A stretch of 64,000 nt of DNA, taken from contig CAJNYU010001913.1 of the NCBI GenBank assembly GCA_905331475.1, positions 63,031 through 127,030 of the forward strand, in the 5' to 3' direction. The translations under genes and the position numbers were made by a program. How positions within the stretch are numbered: position 1 is the first letter of the stretch; each line of letters begins with the position of its first letter. This document shows, piece after piece, positions 22,292 through 32,678 of the stretch. The notes below the pieces were generated by a model. It was not told the DNA's origin and did no database searches. It saw nothing but the letters and a program-made list of their open reading frames with translations. Origin of the DNA: Rotaria socialis (lineage: Eukaryota > Rotifera > Eurotatoria > Philodinida > Philodinidae).

Positions 22292-24565
22292 ATGGCAGCA
22301 CGATGTTCTGATGTTGATTCTTCGTTGGTCTTCTCCTCTCGAGAACGTTTTCTTGATGTCTACAACGAACCGAAGAAGAAAATTCTTTCTCCAATTAGAA
22401 ATTACGAAAATTTACCACTTGTATCACTTGAAGAATCTGTGTCTAAATTAGAAAACTTCATCAACGATCTGAAAATCGATGTTTGGGTAGCAAAGCAAAA
22501 CTCTGAAGAAGAAGTTGACGACGACCATCTGAAACATGATGAACGAGCATCAATTCATCTTTATACAATGCACCCATCTGTCCCACGTCTTCTGAACGAA
22601 GCTCTTCGTATTGATAATAGAGAATGTTTGTTACCATGGTTTCTTTTCTTCAAACTATTTCTCACAGCGCTATGGAAGCTGAAATCAGTCGAATATACAG
22701 TTTGGAGAGGAATGAAAGGCAACTACGGTGCTGACTTACGCAAGGGACAGAAATTCTTTTGGTGGGGTTTTTCATCCTGTACTCTTAGTCGTAAAGTTTT
22801 CGAAAAAGAGCAATTCCTTGGAAATTATGGTGTCAGAACTCTATTTAAAATTGAATGTACACATGGAAAAAATATAACAAATTATTCCTATTATGAGAAT
22901 GAAGAAGAAGTATTACTGTTGCCGTGTAGTTATTTCGAAGTTTTGAATGTTGGTATAGAAGAAAATGATATGTGTATTATTCATGTCAAACAACTACCGC
23001 CACCAGTTTCGTTGGTAGCGTCACCGGTTCCACTGATAGAGCCATCGGTTTCATTGACAGAGCCGGCAGCTTCGCTGAAAGAGTCATCAGCCTCCTTGGT
23101 AGATCCATTAGTTCTATTGCTAGAGCCATCGGTTTCACTGGCAGAGCCATCAGTTTCATTGACAGAGCCATCAGTTTCATTGGCAGAGCCATCGGTTTCA
23201 TTGACGGAGCCATCAGCCTCCTTGGTAGATCCATTAGTTCTATTGCTAGAGCCATCAGTTTCGTTGACAGAGCCAACAGCTTCACTGACAGAGCCAGCAG
23301 CTTCACTGAAAAAGCCATCAGCCTCCTTAGTAGATCCATTAGTTCTATTGCTAGAGTCACGGATTCCATTGATAGAGCCATCTGTTTCATTGATAGAGCC
23401 ACCACTCGCAACTGATAGTTCAGGGGCGTCGAAGGTATTTCCTGCACTGTCACATGAACAACTAAGTCGAAACCAACGGCGTCGACAAAGACAAAAACAA
23501 AAAAGGCTGGTCGAAATTGCTGATGCGCTAACAACGACAACGAACGAGGCAAAAGAGACTATTACACCAAAAATTACAGAGCAGCAAAGTAGCCTAGGAG
23601 AAAGTGTTTTGTCGAAAGAACAGAAGACTACATCCAAACAAAGTGCAAGCATAAAATCAAATATATTTCTCGAGACGAATAATTTGACCGATCAAGTTAT
23701 GTGCACGGAACCAAAACTTTCAAGTGAAGCATCGATGTCCACTATTTCGAAATCGCACACAAGAACAACAACAGCAACAATAAACTTTGATCGCCTGAAC
23801 ACCAGACCCAGGAAATCGATTACTGCTACAGATTGCCTTCGTATCGCCACAGACGATCAGTATTTTCTTGTTTGCCCAAAGAACAGACTATGTTTACTTG
23901 ATAGAGAGGGAAATGAACATTGGAGCATTAAACGCAACTTTGATATTGATGATATCTGCTATTCAACTTACTTAAAGCAGTTTCTTATTTTGGCTGATTA
24001 CGATTTATACTCTTTAGATGTAGAAAGGTCAACAAAATTAAGAATAGAAATCGCTCAGTTTGCTCGTAACATGGATGAATGTTCGTGTCACGAGAATTTA
24101 TTCTTGGTTATAAAAGATTATGGTGGACACACTATTGAAGTTTGGGATATGGAATCTAATTGGAAACTTAAAAAAACATATCAGCAGCCAATTTCCTGTA
24201 AAGAAGGACAAGGAATCTGTACAGTTCGTTTTAGTAGCGATGGAAATTATTTGGGAGTTACTTTAACAGAGCCTTTTACTGGGAAAGCATTCTTTCAATT
24301 GCGTAACTCAAAAGATATGAAAATACTGACAAAAGTGGAGCTTCCATTATATGAAGGATATTGCAATCATTATATTCTTTCACTTCCAAACAATGAATTC
24401 TTAGTTTATAAATATTCAGAAAAGTTAATGTTCTTAATTGATTCAAATGGACAACGTAAAAAAGCTATTCAGTACACTAAAGGTGTTTGTACAATGGCAA
24501 TAATCAATAACTGTTTTGTTATTCGTACAAATCGACCAGATGAACTTCATTTTTATGATCTTTAA
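22292..24565 (+). CDS. ADP-ribosyltransferase fused to a heptad-repeat linker and a propeller-like domain
   Basis: One uninterrupted 757-codon frame. Residues about 90-235 form an arginine-type mono-ADP-ribosyltransferase domain. The NAD-binding Arg lies in V-W-R-G (139), the Ser motif in F-S-S-C-T (160-164), and the E-x-E pair in E-E-E-V at about 204-206, so the R-S-E triad is complete. Residues about 240-385 are tandem 7-residue units (variants of E-P-S-V-S-L-T) encoded by 21-bp units, with a longer superunit ending V-D-P-L-V-L-L-L recurring three times. Residues about 395-445 are low complexity and basic. Residues about 465-757 read as a beta-propeller, with short repeated blades such as T-I-E-V-W-D-M and V-R-F-S-S-D-G-N-Y. 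There is no signal peptide, so it is probably intracellular. ART genes are numerous in bdelloids; the target is unknown. The start is the first Met before the conserved N-terminal block; an overlapping frame from 22149 is a shadow. Confidence 0.85.
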   Translation: MAARCSDVDSSLVFSSRERFLDVYNEPKKKILSPIRNYENLPLVSLEESVSKLENFINDLKIDVWVAKQNSEEEVDDDHLKHDERASIHLYTMHPSVPRLLNEALRIDNRECLLPWFLFFKLFLTALWKLKSVEYTVWRGMKGNYGADLRKGQKFFWWGFSSCTLSRKVFEKEQFLGNYGVRTLFKIECTHGKNITNYSYYENEEEVLLLPCSYFEVLNVGIEENDMCIIHVKQLPPPVSLVASPVPLIEPSVSLTEPAASLKESSASLVDPLVLLLEPSVSLAEPSVSLTEPSVSLAEPSVSLTEPSASLVDPLVLLLEPSVSLTEPTASLTEPAASLKKPSASLVDPLVLLLESRIPLIEPSVSLIEPPLATDSSGASKVFPALSHEQLSRNQRRRQRQKQKRLVEIADALTTTTNEAKETITPKITEQQSSLGESVLSKEQKTTSKQSASIKSNIFLETNNLTDQVMCTEPKLSSEASMSTISKSHTRTTTATINFDRLNTRPRKSITATDCLRIATDDQYFLVCPKNRLCLLDREGNEHWSIKRNFDIDDICYSTYLKQFLILADYDLYSLDVERSTKLRIEIAQFARNMDECSCHENLFLVIKDYGGHTIEVWDMESNWKLKKTYQQPISCKEGQGICTVRFSSDGNYLGVTLTEPFTGKAFFQLRNSKDMKILTKVELPLYEGYCNHYILSLPNNEFLVYKYSEKLMFLIDSNGQRKKAIQYTKGVCTMAIINNCFVIRTNRPDELHFYDL
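23010..23405 (+). repeat. 21-bp coding minisatellite inside the ART gene
   Basis: About 19 degenerate 21-bp units (GAGCCATCAGTTTCATTGAC type) sit in a higher-order pattern in which one variant block recurs about every 120-150 bp. Because 21 is a multiple of three, other frames also stay open across it, producing long shadow frames on both strands. Confidence 0.85.
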
Positions 24566-25384
24566 CTTCAAAGTCCATTATTATGGCAAACTTGAATCGT
24601 TTTAACTGATCAGATTTCATCTTTCACTTTCTCATCACTTAATTAATCGTCTTGATGAAATTCCATTTCAGACTGTGTTTTTCTTTGCGCTCAAATGTTA
24701 GCACGTTACCTACATCCTCAAAATGGGTGTGATTGCCGATCTTTTTTTCACCCACACCCCAATGTCAGGTCTTGAGAATTTGAACACAAGTATTTGACTC
24801 AAATTGGCGACAGACATGAGTTGCAAGGAATGTGTTCTGGTGAAAATTCTACTATCTAATTGCTCGCTTTTGATTTGATTGATACAACCCATCAGTCTGT
24901 AATGATAATAGTTAGAATTAATGAATGAATACTTCTAATACAAACAGGATGAAAAAGTCATAAGATAGTCCAAAACCGTTCATTGATAAAATTTAGTTGG
25001 GGTCTGTGAATATTTAAGTTTTCTTCATACACGCCATCAGATCAATTCTCATACCACAATACCTATACCTCAAGTTTACTATACTCGTGAGAAACGGCGA
25101 GTATTTTTCTGCACATATATTTTAGTTCCATTGCCGACCCGTGTAAGAATGCATCACGCTACTTACATTATGTATTTTATAATATTCAACAGAAAACACC
25201 CACACCCTCAAGAGCATCTTCTCTAAGTACAATCACAGTAGGCGCGTTGTGGCGTGAGGAAACCTTTATTACTTCTTTTCACTTTAAAAAAACTGTCATT
25301 ATGACTAATCAATATGTTAGATCGTTCACGAAGAAGCTGTAAATAGTTTATTTCTTAATTAAACACAGAGTTTAAAAATAAATC
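24566..25384. other. Intergenic with a TGTGGG-type fragment
   Basis: No gene. A short inverted G-rich/C-rich stretch at about 24722-24762 (ATGGGTGTGATTG, then TTTCACCCACACCCC) belongs to the TGTGGG-type repeat family, and a smaller ACACCCACACCC piece lies near 25196-25210. Confidence 0.5.
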
Positions 25385-25921
25385 TTATTGTCCTGACGCA
25401 ATACAAGCCGCATTAAGATTGCATCGGTGTGATTTAACGTCTGTACACCATCGTGAATTTTTCAATTCATTACTGGCTGATTTCCAATCGTTTTTGTAGA
25501 GAGCTGCTTTCATTTTTACGAATTCTTTGAGTGTACCACAACCAGCAAAAGCAACATCTGTCAACGCTGCATGAACACTTGTTGGCATACCTGGGGCATA
25601 GGATGCAGCGCATGCACTCGCCTCAGGATATATATCATTTTTGAAGATATCAGTAGCTTGATAATCAGTTATACATGCTTTTCTTGTGGAAAACATGCAA
25701 TCGTTGAGAACATTTTCTTTTTTCAATCCATAGCTACGTAAAACTTGTTTAGCATCCGTGCGGTGTAGGTTAAAACCAACGCCAATTGTTGGAATTTGTT
25801 TTGTATCGTAGTAACAACACAGACGTGTACCTTCATTAAGTTTTGTTTGCCTGAGACTGCACTCACTGGCAATACTGACTACTAAAAAGACGAGAACATG
25901 CAGACTGTGTTTCATCATCAT
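25385..25921 (-). CDS. Secreted phage-type (GH24, T4-like) lysozyme
   Basis: An intronless 178-residue protein. Residues 1-20 form a signal peptide. The mature part begins with the GH24 active-site arrangement: Glu30 in N-E-G, Asp39 in Y-Y-D-T and Thr45 in P-T-I-G-V-G-F-N-L. The spacings of 9 and 6 residues are those of T4 lysozyme Glu11-Asp20-Thr26. It should cleave the MurNAc-GlcNAc bonds of peptidoglycan outside the cell, in digestion of bacteria or in defence. About ten Cys residues suggest disulfides fitting a secreted animal version. The length is near the 164 residues of the phage enzyme plus a signal peptide. GH24 enzymes are mainly phage and bacterial and occur patchily in animals such as bivalves, so old horizontal transfer is likely. 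Start: the first of three consecutive Met codons. Confidence 0.85.
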   Translation of the reverse strand: MMMKHSLHVLVFLVVSIASECSLRQTKLNEGTRLCCYYDTKQIPTIGVGFNLHRTDAKQVLRSYGLKKENVLNDCMFSTRKACITDYQATDIFKNDIYPEASACAASYAPGMPTSVHAALTDVAFAGCGTLKEFVKMKAALYKNDWKSASNELKNSRWCTDVKSHRCNLNAACIASGQ

Positions 25922-26800
25922 TCCTGTGAAGAGTGAAAGTTGTTTTTCAGTAGCTTAATTATATTCGTATACACTCAATAGAAATTGAAAAGTAGGAAGG
26001 GGTATACTTTTTTATATTTGATTGCTTTTTTCGAAAAGCATTTAGTTTCCTCGAATAAATTACTAGTTCCTATGAATATTTATTATTCTAATGCGTTACG
26101 GCATTTTTTGTTCGCCATTTCCGAAATATTTCTTTCACTTCATCGAATTAGTTTGAAGAACTGAAAGGCATAGTAATAAATTATATAAGCTTGCTGGTGC
26201 TCTCGAGATATTTCATGAATAATCGATAAGAGAAGAGAAAAGGTGGAACATATGAGTTTACATGAATAAATTTGGCTTTTGGTTTGTTTTCAATAAAACG
26301 TATTAGAAGCGGTGCTTGTATCTTCACTTACACTCTCATCATAGATCAAGTAACAGCCTTGTGATGTCTAGCAAACGAAATCACGAGAATAGTTAATATC
26401 ATTCGAAATAAATACATGCCAATAAAATAATTAATATAAGTACAAACATACATTTCATTTACTCGAAAAAGAAAGACCAAGTGTTGAAAATTAGAAAAGC
26501 AATATTCAGAAAATATAAGGGTTATTATTCGTAGTTAATAAAGAGTAGACTTCGACATATTTCAGTGTTTTACGACCTAACTATTTCTTGTTCTCTTCGT
26601 CAAATATAAAACAAGAAAATGACATTAAGAATACGTGAAAAGTAACAATCACCATTATTTCTTACTGTTAGTAGTGTTATCTCATTTGAAATTTTGTTTA
26701 TTAATGTAGATTACATGAATAAAGAAAAATAATTAGAAAAAAATCAAAATGTACTTAAAACAAGAATTTCAAAAACGATTATTCATTGAACAGGTTTAGT
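25922..26800. other. Intergenic, nothing recognised
   Basis: AT-rich spacer between the lysozyme 5' end and the 3' end of the next minus-strand gene. It presumably carries the lysozyme promoter; no element stands out. Confidence 0.4.
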
Positions 26801-27743
26801 TCAAGAGATTTTCCTTAAATATTGATCACGACGTTTTAGTTCAGCATAATTCGGATATGGAGTATGTGTTGGTGCAATAGATGATCCAGATTGAATAATC
26901 ATCGGTAATTTAAAATATTCTGTTGGTTTTTTATCATGATTATCAATGCCATCTGTAGCATGTGTACCTCCGTAATCATAAGCGCCTGCAACACGCATAT
27001 ATCTACGAGGTCTGTTTGTTGTGGCGTCTTCATCGTATTCATCCATATTGATTTCTTGTTTAGCTAATGGAGGCTTTCTTGAAATCCATTGTGGTGTTGG
27101 GCCTCTGTTTGCATTGACTTTTTGCTTGTAGGCTTCACAATGAGGACAATGATCACAATAGTTGCTTTTGCTATCGTGCCCAGCAATAGTTATTGTGTGC
27201 AATTGGTCGGTATAATTATTTGGAGAATTTAAAGCATGTCCCTGATTTGTTCTTAATGCATCATTCCTTCCAGATGCATCATTTTTACCCTGGATGGAAT
27301 TTCGATGCGAACTACCTTGATCAAGTTCTTTTTCACTATCAGACGAGGTAGTGTTCCCAGCGCTTCTGACAACTAAAACAAAAATATTCCTAAATAAATT
27401 TCAAAAATATCAATCAGATGAACATACTCCTCGAGTTGCGTCTTCTATTGGATGAAGTACGAGAGTAAGTTGAAGTGTTTGTATGAACTCTACCTACTTG
27501 TTGGCTATGAGCCGGAGCCGATGGTTGTAATTGACTATTAGAAAGTGATGGTGCGTTGTCTCTATTCGCAGAATCTTCGCTTAATGAGGATTCGGCGTCT
27601 TCCTGATCGTTATCTGGATCTTCATGTGATGAAAGGTTTTCGTTGTCATTATCATCACTGCCTTCAGATGGTGCCGGAGATGGCATTTTAGGTTCAATCT
27701 TAATGGGTGCAGGTTTTTTATTCTTACCTCCTGCAGAGCCCAT
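26801..27743 (-). CDS. Disordered acidic protein of unknown function
   Basis: Two exons, 27743-27428 and 27372-26801, join in phase (A|TT) across a 55-nt GT-AG intron to give 295 residues. The N-terminus M-G-S-A-G-G-K-N-K-K has a Gly at position 2 followed by a basic patch, so N-myristoylation is conceivable. Then comes a Ser/Asp/Glu/Asn/Pro-rich disordered region (about 20-90) and an Arg/Ser-rich stretch. A Cys/His cluster (C-D-H-C-P-H-C, about residues 175-181) might bind metal. The C-terminal third, with repeated Pro, Tyr and Asp residues, looks more conserved. No known domain was recognised. Confidence 0.7.
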
Positions 27744-28735
27744 GGCGATGTTATTTCAAAGGTGATATGCTAAACAAATTTATAAAAGTTCTCTAAAACG
27801 TGAATGTGATAAATAACTTGCTGTTTTATTAATGGATGATGAAAAAAGATAACAATAAAGACAAATATAAAATAGAGTCTTGCGTTAGAAAAAATATCAA
27901 GATAAGGTTATTAAAAGTGAAAGGATTTTGTCGTAGCCATAAAAAGTACTGTTCTTTATCATGAAGATGAAGAAAAAGGCATATTATGATGTTGATTTAT
28001 GTATGTTTCTTCCAGTAAATCTATTTAATCAGTGCACATTTAGCTATGTATTCACAATATTGCATTTTATTGAAAGTACGAGCTACAAAAAGTTGTGCTC
28101 AATTTGAAGTTTTTATAAAGATGTCATAATATCAAATTGCACCGTAGAAGATTTCATCATTTATTTTTACTCATCAAAAAATATCAATCAACTTTTTTTT
28201 TATTATCATTCAAAAAAATAGTCACGCAAGTGCTCCAGACGGAAAATTTTTTGTACTGCTGTTAACCTTTGCATCCTTCTTAATATCAATTAGATTCTAG
28301 TTGAAATACATCTTTTCAAATACAAGAAGTTCAATCGATATTATCGCTTTTAAAAAATTGCATGTACCATTCAATTTATGATAGAAATCTAACAGCATAA
28401 ACTTTTTATGAGTTTCACATCAAATTCAGGCAGTGAAGAACCAAAATAAATTTCAAGTATTTATTTAGTAAAAGAACAAGTACAATAACAAGAGTGATAA
28501 AAGAAAAAAGACGAATCATTGCGATTAATTGAACTACAGTATAACAACAGCATTTATATTCGTTTCATGTACAATACACCGAATGTTAGCATACCTAAAA
28601 TATGAACAAATGTGTCATACTGAGTATAGGTAGTTCGTTTCTTTTTTTCAAGGATAAAATACGGATACTTCTATAAATGTTATCACGTTATCTCAGTAGG
28701 TAGTAGACTCAAGATTCGTGTATGTTTCTTATTCG
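27744..28735. other. Intergenic, nothing recognised
   Basis: AT-rich spacer between two minus-strand genes, with no frame or repeat of note. Confidence 0.4.
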
Positions 28736-29362
28736 TCAGTATGTTCTCATGAGAACAAAAAGTTCTTTATCTCTCTGTAAGATTAAAATATACTTGCTTA
28801 AAGTGCCAAGAATACTTGCATAACGACTAATAGAATTTCTTCGTTGTGTTGTTGTTTTCTCATAAAATTTCAAACACCCAGCCTTAACAAATACAGAGAA
28901 ATTGATTTTCAAGATTTTATAATTCAATCAATTTACCCAATAATTTTGACTTTCAAGCCATATATAAAGATCTGCGTCAATAAAATTTGTGGTCCAATCA
29001 ATAATAGATGAGATAACGAAATCTATATTTAGCTGCTGTTGATTTAGAAGACATTCAGCTAGTATAGCTGAAAATGAGATAAATGTTATAATTCGACTCC
29101 ATGTTATTGCTCCATCGCCGAATAATTCTTTAGCTATTTCATGATGATTATTTTCCACATCGATTAATGATGATGATGATGAAACACGAAAATAAAATGG
29201 TGGCTGTTGAGAATAATACTTTGTTTCACAATCCGACGCTATACTACGTATAATCATATATAAACGATTAGTTGTTGTTGCTGCTGTTTTATTTGTTAAA
29301 CGCCAATTGAAATAATCTGTTATAATTGAACGAGTTGTTGTTGAAGAATCATTTGAACACAT
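28736..29362 (-). CDS. Bcl-2 family apoptosis regulator
   Basis: Exons 29362-28937 and 28882-28736 join after a complete Trp codon (phase 0, 54-nt intron), giving 190 residues. BH4-like: I-I-T-D-Y-F-N-W-R-L (13-22). BH3-like: I-I-R-S-I-A-S-D-C-E (37-46). BH1: E-L-F-G-D-G-A-I-T-W-S-R-I-I-T-F (79-94), against the family's D-G-x-N-W-G-R-I-V. BH2: L-Y-I-W-L-E-S-Q-N-Y-W then A-G-C-L-K-F-Y (132-149). The intron falls inside BH2 right after the Trp, where many animal Bcl-2 genes have an intron. A BH4 plus BH1-3 suggests a multidomain member, more like an anti-apoptotic or Bak-like protein than a BH3-only one. The tail has no clear C-terminal membrane anchor, so localisation is uncertain; an alternative last exon could supply one. 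Confidence 0.8.
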
Positions 29363-29924
29363 TTTATTGACGAGAGTTGTTTATTATCGTGCTGAATGAA
29401 TTCTCTGCGAACGAAATGAATACATTTATACAGTCAAAGTGTTCATTGTGTTGACGACTGATGAATGAGAGAACAAAAATTCATATAGAGGCAAAGAAAC
29501 GAGAGAGAGAGAGAGAGACAGCGATCTATTTTTTTCTTCTAGTGATTGTTCGTTTCCGTTTTGTACTCGTCTATTTTTTCCGTATAACAGTCCGATTCGT
29601 GAGCTATATCGAAAGATAATCATATTCAGCTGCTTCTACGAACGATCATATCGAACAATTTTCCAAATTAGAGATACTTGAAAAAGAACAATAAATGCCG
29701 CTATCAAATAGCTGTGATCATTTTCATGTCAAAATGATGTTAAGATGTGTAGGTGATCAATAATTTCACCGATTAAAGTACTTGGCATTTTCTTGTTGTT
29801 TAAATAATATTGATACGTTAGTCGCATGAATGAGATCGTTTTCATTACTGTCTGATTTATGACTCATCGTTTAATTAATGAAGTAAGACATTTGCGTTCT
29901 TTTTTTTTTTGGAAGTTATAATCA

Positions 29925-30941
29925 ATGAATGCTGATAAATTTAAATCTACTAAATCTCGATTAAAATCAAATCATTCTATGGAATATCATCGACGAAAAT
30001 CGACAGAGTATTTATTTCAACCAATAGTACCATTCAACGATAAAGATCATCAACGTAAAGAACCATCACCATTTCGAACTGGTCTTAAATATTTGAAATT
30101 ACTAGGTCAAATAAAACGTCAAAACGAAACGGATACAATACATCAAATGAAACCAACAATACTTGATCGTCTTGAACGTACATCAGCATTTTCAACAAAT
30201 TATTATGCACCATTACTACCTGTTTCAACGCATTTAACAAATAAATCTGTACAAGTTGATGATTTTGATGATTTATCCTATAAAACGGCAATAAATAATA
30301 ATTATTCATATTTATCGTTCTATGAATTTCTATGTAGTTTTATTTTAGTATTATTATTGATTTCAATAGTATTATTTCTTCATTTAAATTCATATCCTAT
30401 GCATTGTATAATGCATAAGAAATATTGGTATCCTAATGATTTAGCAACTGGTTTTCTATGTGAAAATACAAATATTGAAATACATTATGTTGAAATCTAT
30501 TCCATAGTTTACCAAATTGAAATTAAAAGAAATATAAAAGCAGTCAATTGCCAAGGTTTCGATATTCTTTCATGTTTACCAATTGATTATTTGTTAGTAC
30601 CCAAAGGACAAATGATTCGTCGTAATGATCAATTAATTAAATATTGTAATCGTACACAGAAAATGAACTGTCATAATCATTCATTAAATATTTTACCATA
30701 TGAATATAAATGGAATTTAAAAAATAATCACGTCAATCGATTAAGTCATTGTTCATGTTTAACAGATTCAAATAATACAAAATGTTTCCATTTCAAAATT
30801 AATAGTCAATGTAATCTACATATACCTTGGTTTGATTATTGTCTTAGACATTCAACAACTAATTCGCTATGTCAAGCATACATCTTTGACAGAATAGAAA
30901 TGATCGTGGGAATTAACAAAGAAAGTCAAATGATTTTATAA
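29925..30941 (+). CDS. Single-pass membrane protein with Cys-rich ectodomain, unknown family
   Basis: A 338-codon frame. Residues 1-130 are basic, hydrophilic and probably cytoplasmic. A hydrophobic helix lies at about 135-153. Residues 160-338 contain about 14 Cys and several N-glycosylation sequons, fitting an extracellular disulfide-bonded domain. No signal peptide precedes the helix, so a type II orientation is likely. The stop codon overlaps the stop of the convergent GPCR by a few bases. I do not recognise the family. Start: first Met after a T-rich stretch at about 29899-29910, where a splice acceptor or trans-splice site could also lie. Confidence 0.65.
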   Translation: MNADKFKSTKSRLKSNHSMEYHRRKSTEYLFQPIVPFNDKDHQRKEPSPFRTGLKYLKLLGQIKRQNETDTIHQMKPTILDRLERTSAFSTNYYAPLLPVSTHLTNKSVQVDDFDDLSYKTAINNNYSYLSFYEFLCSFILVLLLISIVLFLHLNSYPMHCIMHKKYWYPNDLATGFLCENTNIEIHYVEIYSIVYQIEIKRNIKAVNCQGFDILSCLPIDYLLVPKGQMIRRNDQLIKYCNRTQKMNCHNHSLNILPYEYKWNLKNNHVNRLSHCSCLTDSNNTKCFHFKINSQCNLHIPWFDYCLRHSTTNSLCQAYIFDRIEMIVGINKESQMIL

Positions 30942-31913
30942 CATAAATTGTTGCATCTTTGCAGTTATGTCTACAGTTGATTGAACAATAGCTTGCCGCT
31001 GACGTATATAAGTTTTGAGAATGTTGAAAAATATCTGTCGAAATAAAGTCGATGTCAAACAATGAATATAAAAAGTGATAGAAAAGTTCGCATTCAAGAA
31101 TATAGTTAGTATAGCAGTGACTATTAAGAATGTAAAGTATTCTGTGGTATTCTGTTGATTAACAGAATTGAACATGAGCATACAATAGACACCATAGGGT
31201 AATGTACATATAAGAAACAAAGCGATTTTCGATAACATCAGAAGAAGCATTTGATTTTGAAACTGTTGATTATGACGAACTAATACTGCATTTCGTACTT
31301 GTCAATAAATAGCAATCAGACAAACGATCCTTAGAAATGCTGGTGCTAGAATATTGGTGCATATTTCTAGAGCAGGCCATGTTAAAAAGTAGAATATAGT
31401 ATAATCAGTTAGATTTACACGTGCTGGACCACAAGTAATACGATTGAATGGAAATGCAGTACTAAAAGATGATTGAAGGACATGCCTATTGAATGCTACA
31501 GTACATGCAATGGTCATAAGGAGTAATATAAGGACATTTTCTTTTGTACATAGTTGTCTTGTATGATGTGGTAATCGAGCACGAACTACTCGATCGAATT
31601 CTATGTAAATTAATAACCATGGTGATATTGTTTGAACAAAATTTATGGTAAATGTTCGAAATCTGCACAATGAGATACAATAAGGACTTAATTGAGATAA
31701 ACTAGGATTGATGAGAAAAAAATCGTAGAGACTCATAAATAAATACAACATATCAAATATTTTAATGCTAAGAAAGAGAATAGTAGTAGAAGTTGAACGT
31801 AATTGACGTTGAGAAAATGTCAATAAGCTGCATGAATGTCCAACAATACCCAACGAAAATGTAGCCACATAACCATACATTCCTATTGTTGCTGACAAAG
31901 CTACTGTAGACAT
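30936..31913 (-). pseudogene. Class A (rhodopsin-like) GPCR with one in-frame TGA
   Basis: The frame runs 326 codons from ATG 31913 to TAA 30936 without a frame shift but contains a single TGA at 31304-31302. All seven helices can be traced: TM1 about 8-30, TM2 about 42-68, TM3 with F-D-R-V in place of D-R-Y, TM4, TM5 just before the stop, TM6 with C-T-L-P-Y, and TM7 followed by a loose N-A-N-F-S-I-T-F-Y in place of N-P-x-x-Y. Extracellular Cys residues before TM3 and in loop 2 are present. The TGA falls at the TM5/loop-3 junction where a Trp or Arg codon would fit, so it truncates the receptor after TM5. Everything after it is intact, so this is a recent null allele, a sequencing error or a read-through codon. 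The ligand is unknown; it resembles the large rotifer peptide or chemosensory-type receptor sets. Confidence 0.7.
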
Positions 31914-32678
31914 AATTTGAACTTATGCTTCGTTAGTGAATTAGATATACTGATAGATGTATAGTTTTCACACAAGAAACTTCTTCAAGAGTGACATCAG
32001 CGGAACGACACATTCCTATCTACTGTTTCTTTTACAGAAGATTGCACAAATAAATGGGCATAAGAGCACTTAAAGGCTTTCTTTTATCGTCGGTATGGAT
32101 CAAAAAATCTTCCCTTCTAAATTATATTTTATTACAATCCTCAAGTAAAAGAAAATCTATTTTATAATAGTAACTGGATTTTAACCCCTACGCAGAAAAT
32201 TCGCTCAATTAAAACAAAAACTAGAGGTTAACGTTCTTTAGAAGTTTGCATGGTTTATCTTGATATTCAGCATGCAGACATTGACAGTCATCACCTATCA
32301 TGAAGCTATCATGATTGTCAATGAAAAATAGATAGAATAAATTTTTAAAACAATGATTATTTCTACTTCAATTCAGTAAGATGGCTATGAATGAACATGA
32401 GTAACTCTTTTTCACTTTTGTGCATCTCCTGCATTATATGAATAGATGTAACACAAAAGATAAGTTTTAATGAGATTTAAAATGCTGAAGCACTTTGAAT
32501 CATGCACTTAGCTAAGTATATTTTTAATAGATTTATGTATAAATAAAAGAATCTGCGTAGATTGCGAACAAAAAATCGGAATGGATACATCCTCAAATGA
32601 TGCACAATTATATAAAAAGAACAGGCAAAAGGTCTAAGCTTTGGAATGATTACGTATCCAATATAAAAAAAGTTTGCT
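31914..32678. other. Intergenic, nothing recognised
   Basis: Spacer between the GPCR 5' end and the IMPDH stop. It holds the IMPDH 3' UTR; a minus-strand frame reaching 32477 is a shadow. Confidence 0.4.

Noticed and set aside
22972-23415. 147-codon plus-strand frame inside the ART gene
   Set aside because: Same repeat read in another frame, overlapping the complete ART frame.
22981-23652. Long minus-strand frames (223 and 188 codons) opposite the ART gene
   Set aside because: They are open only because the 21-bp repeat keeps its period in every frame; Ser/Thr or Met/Leu repeat composition and no domain.
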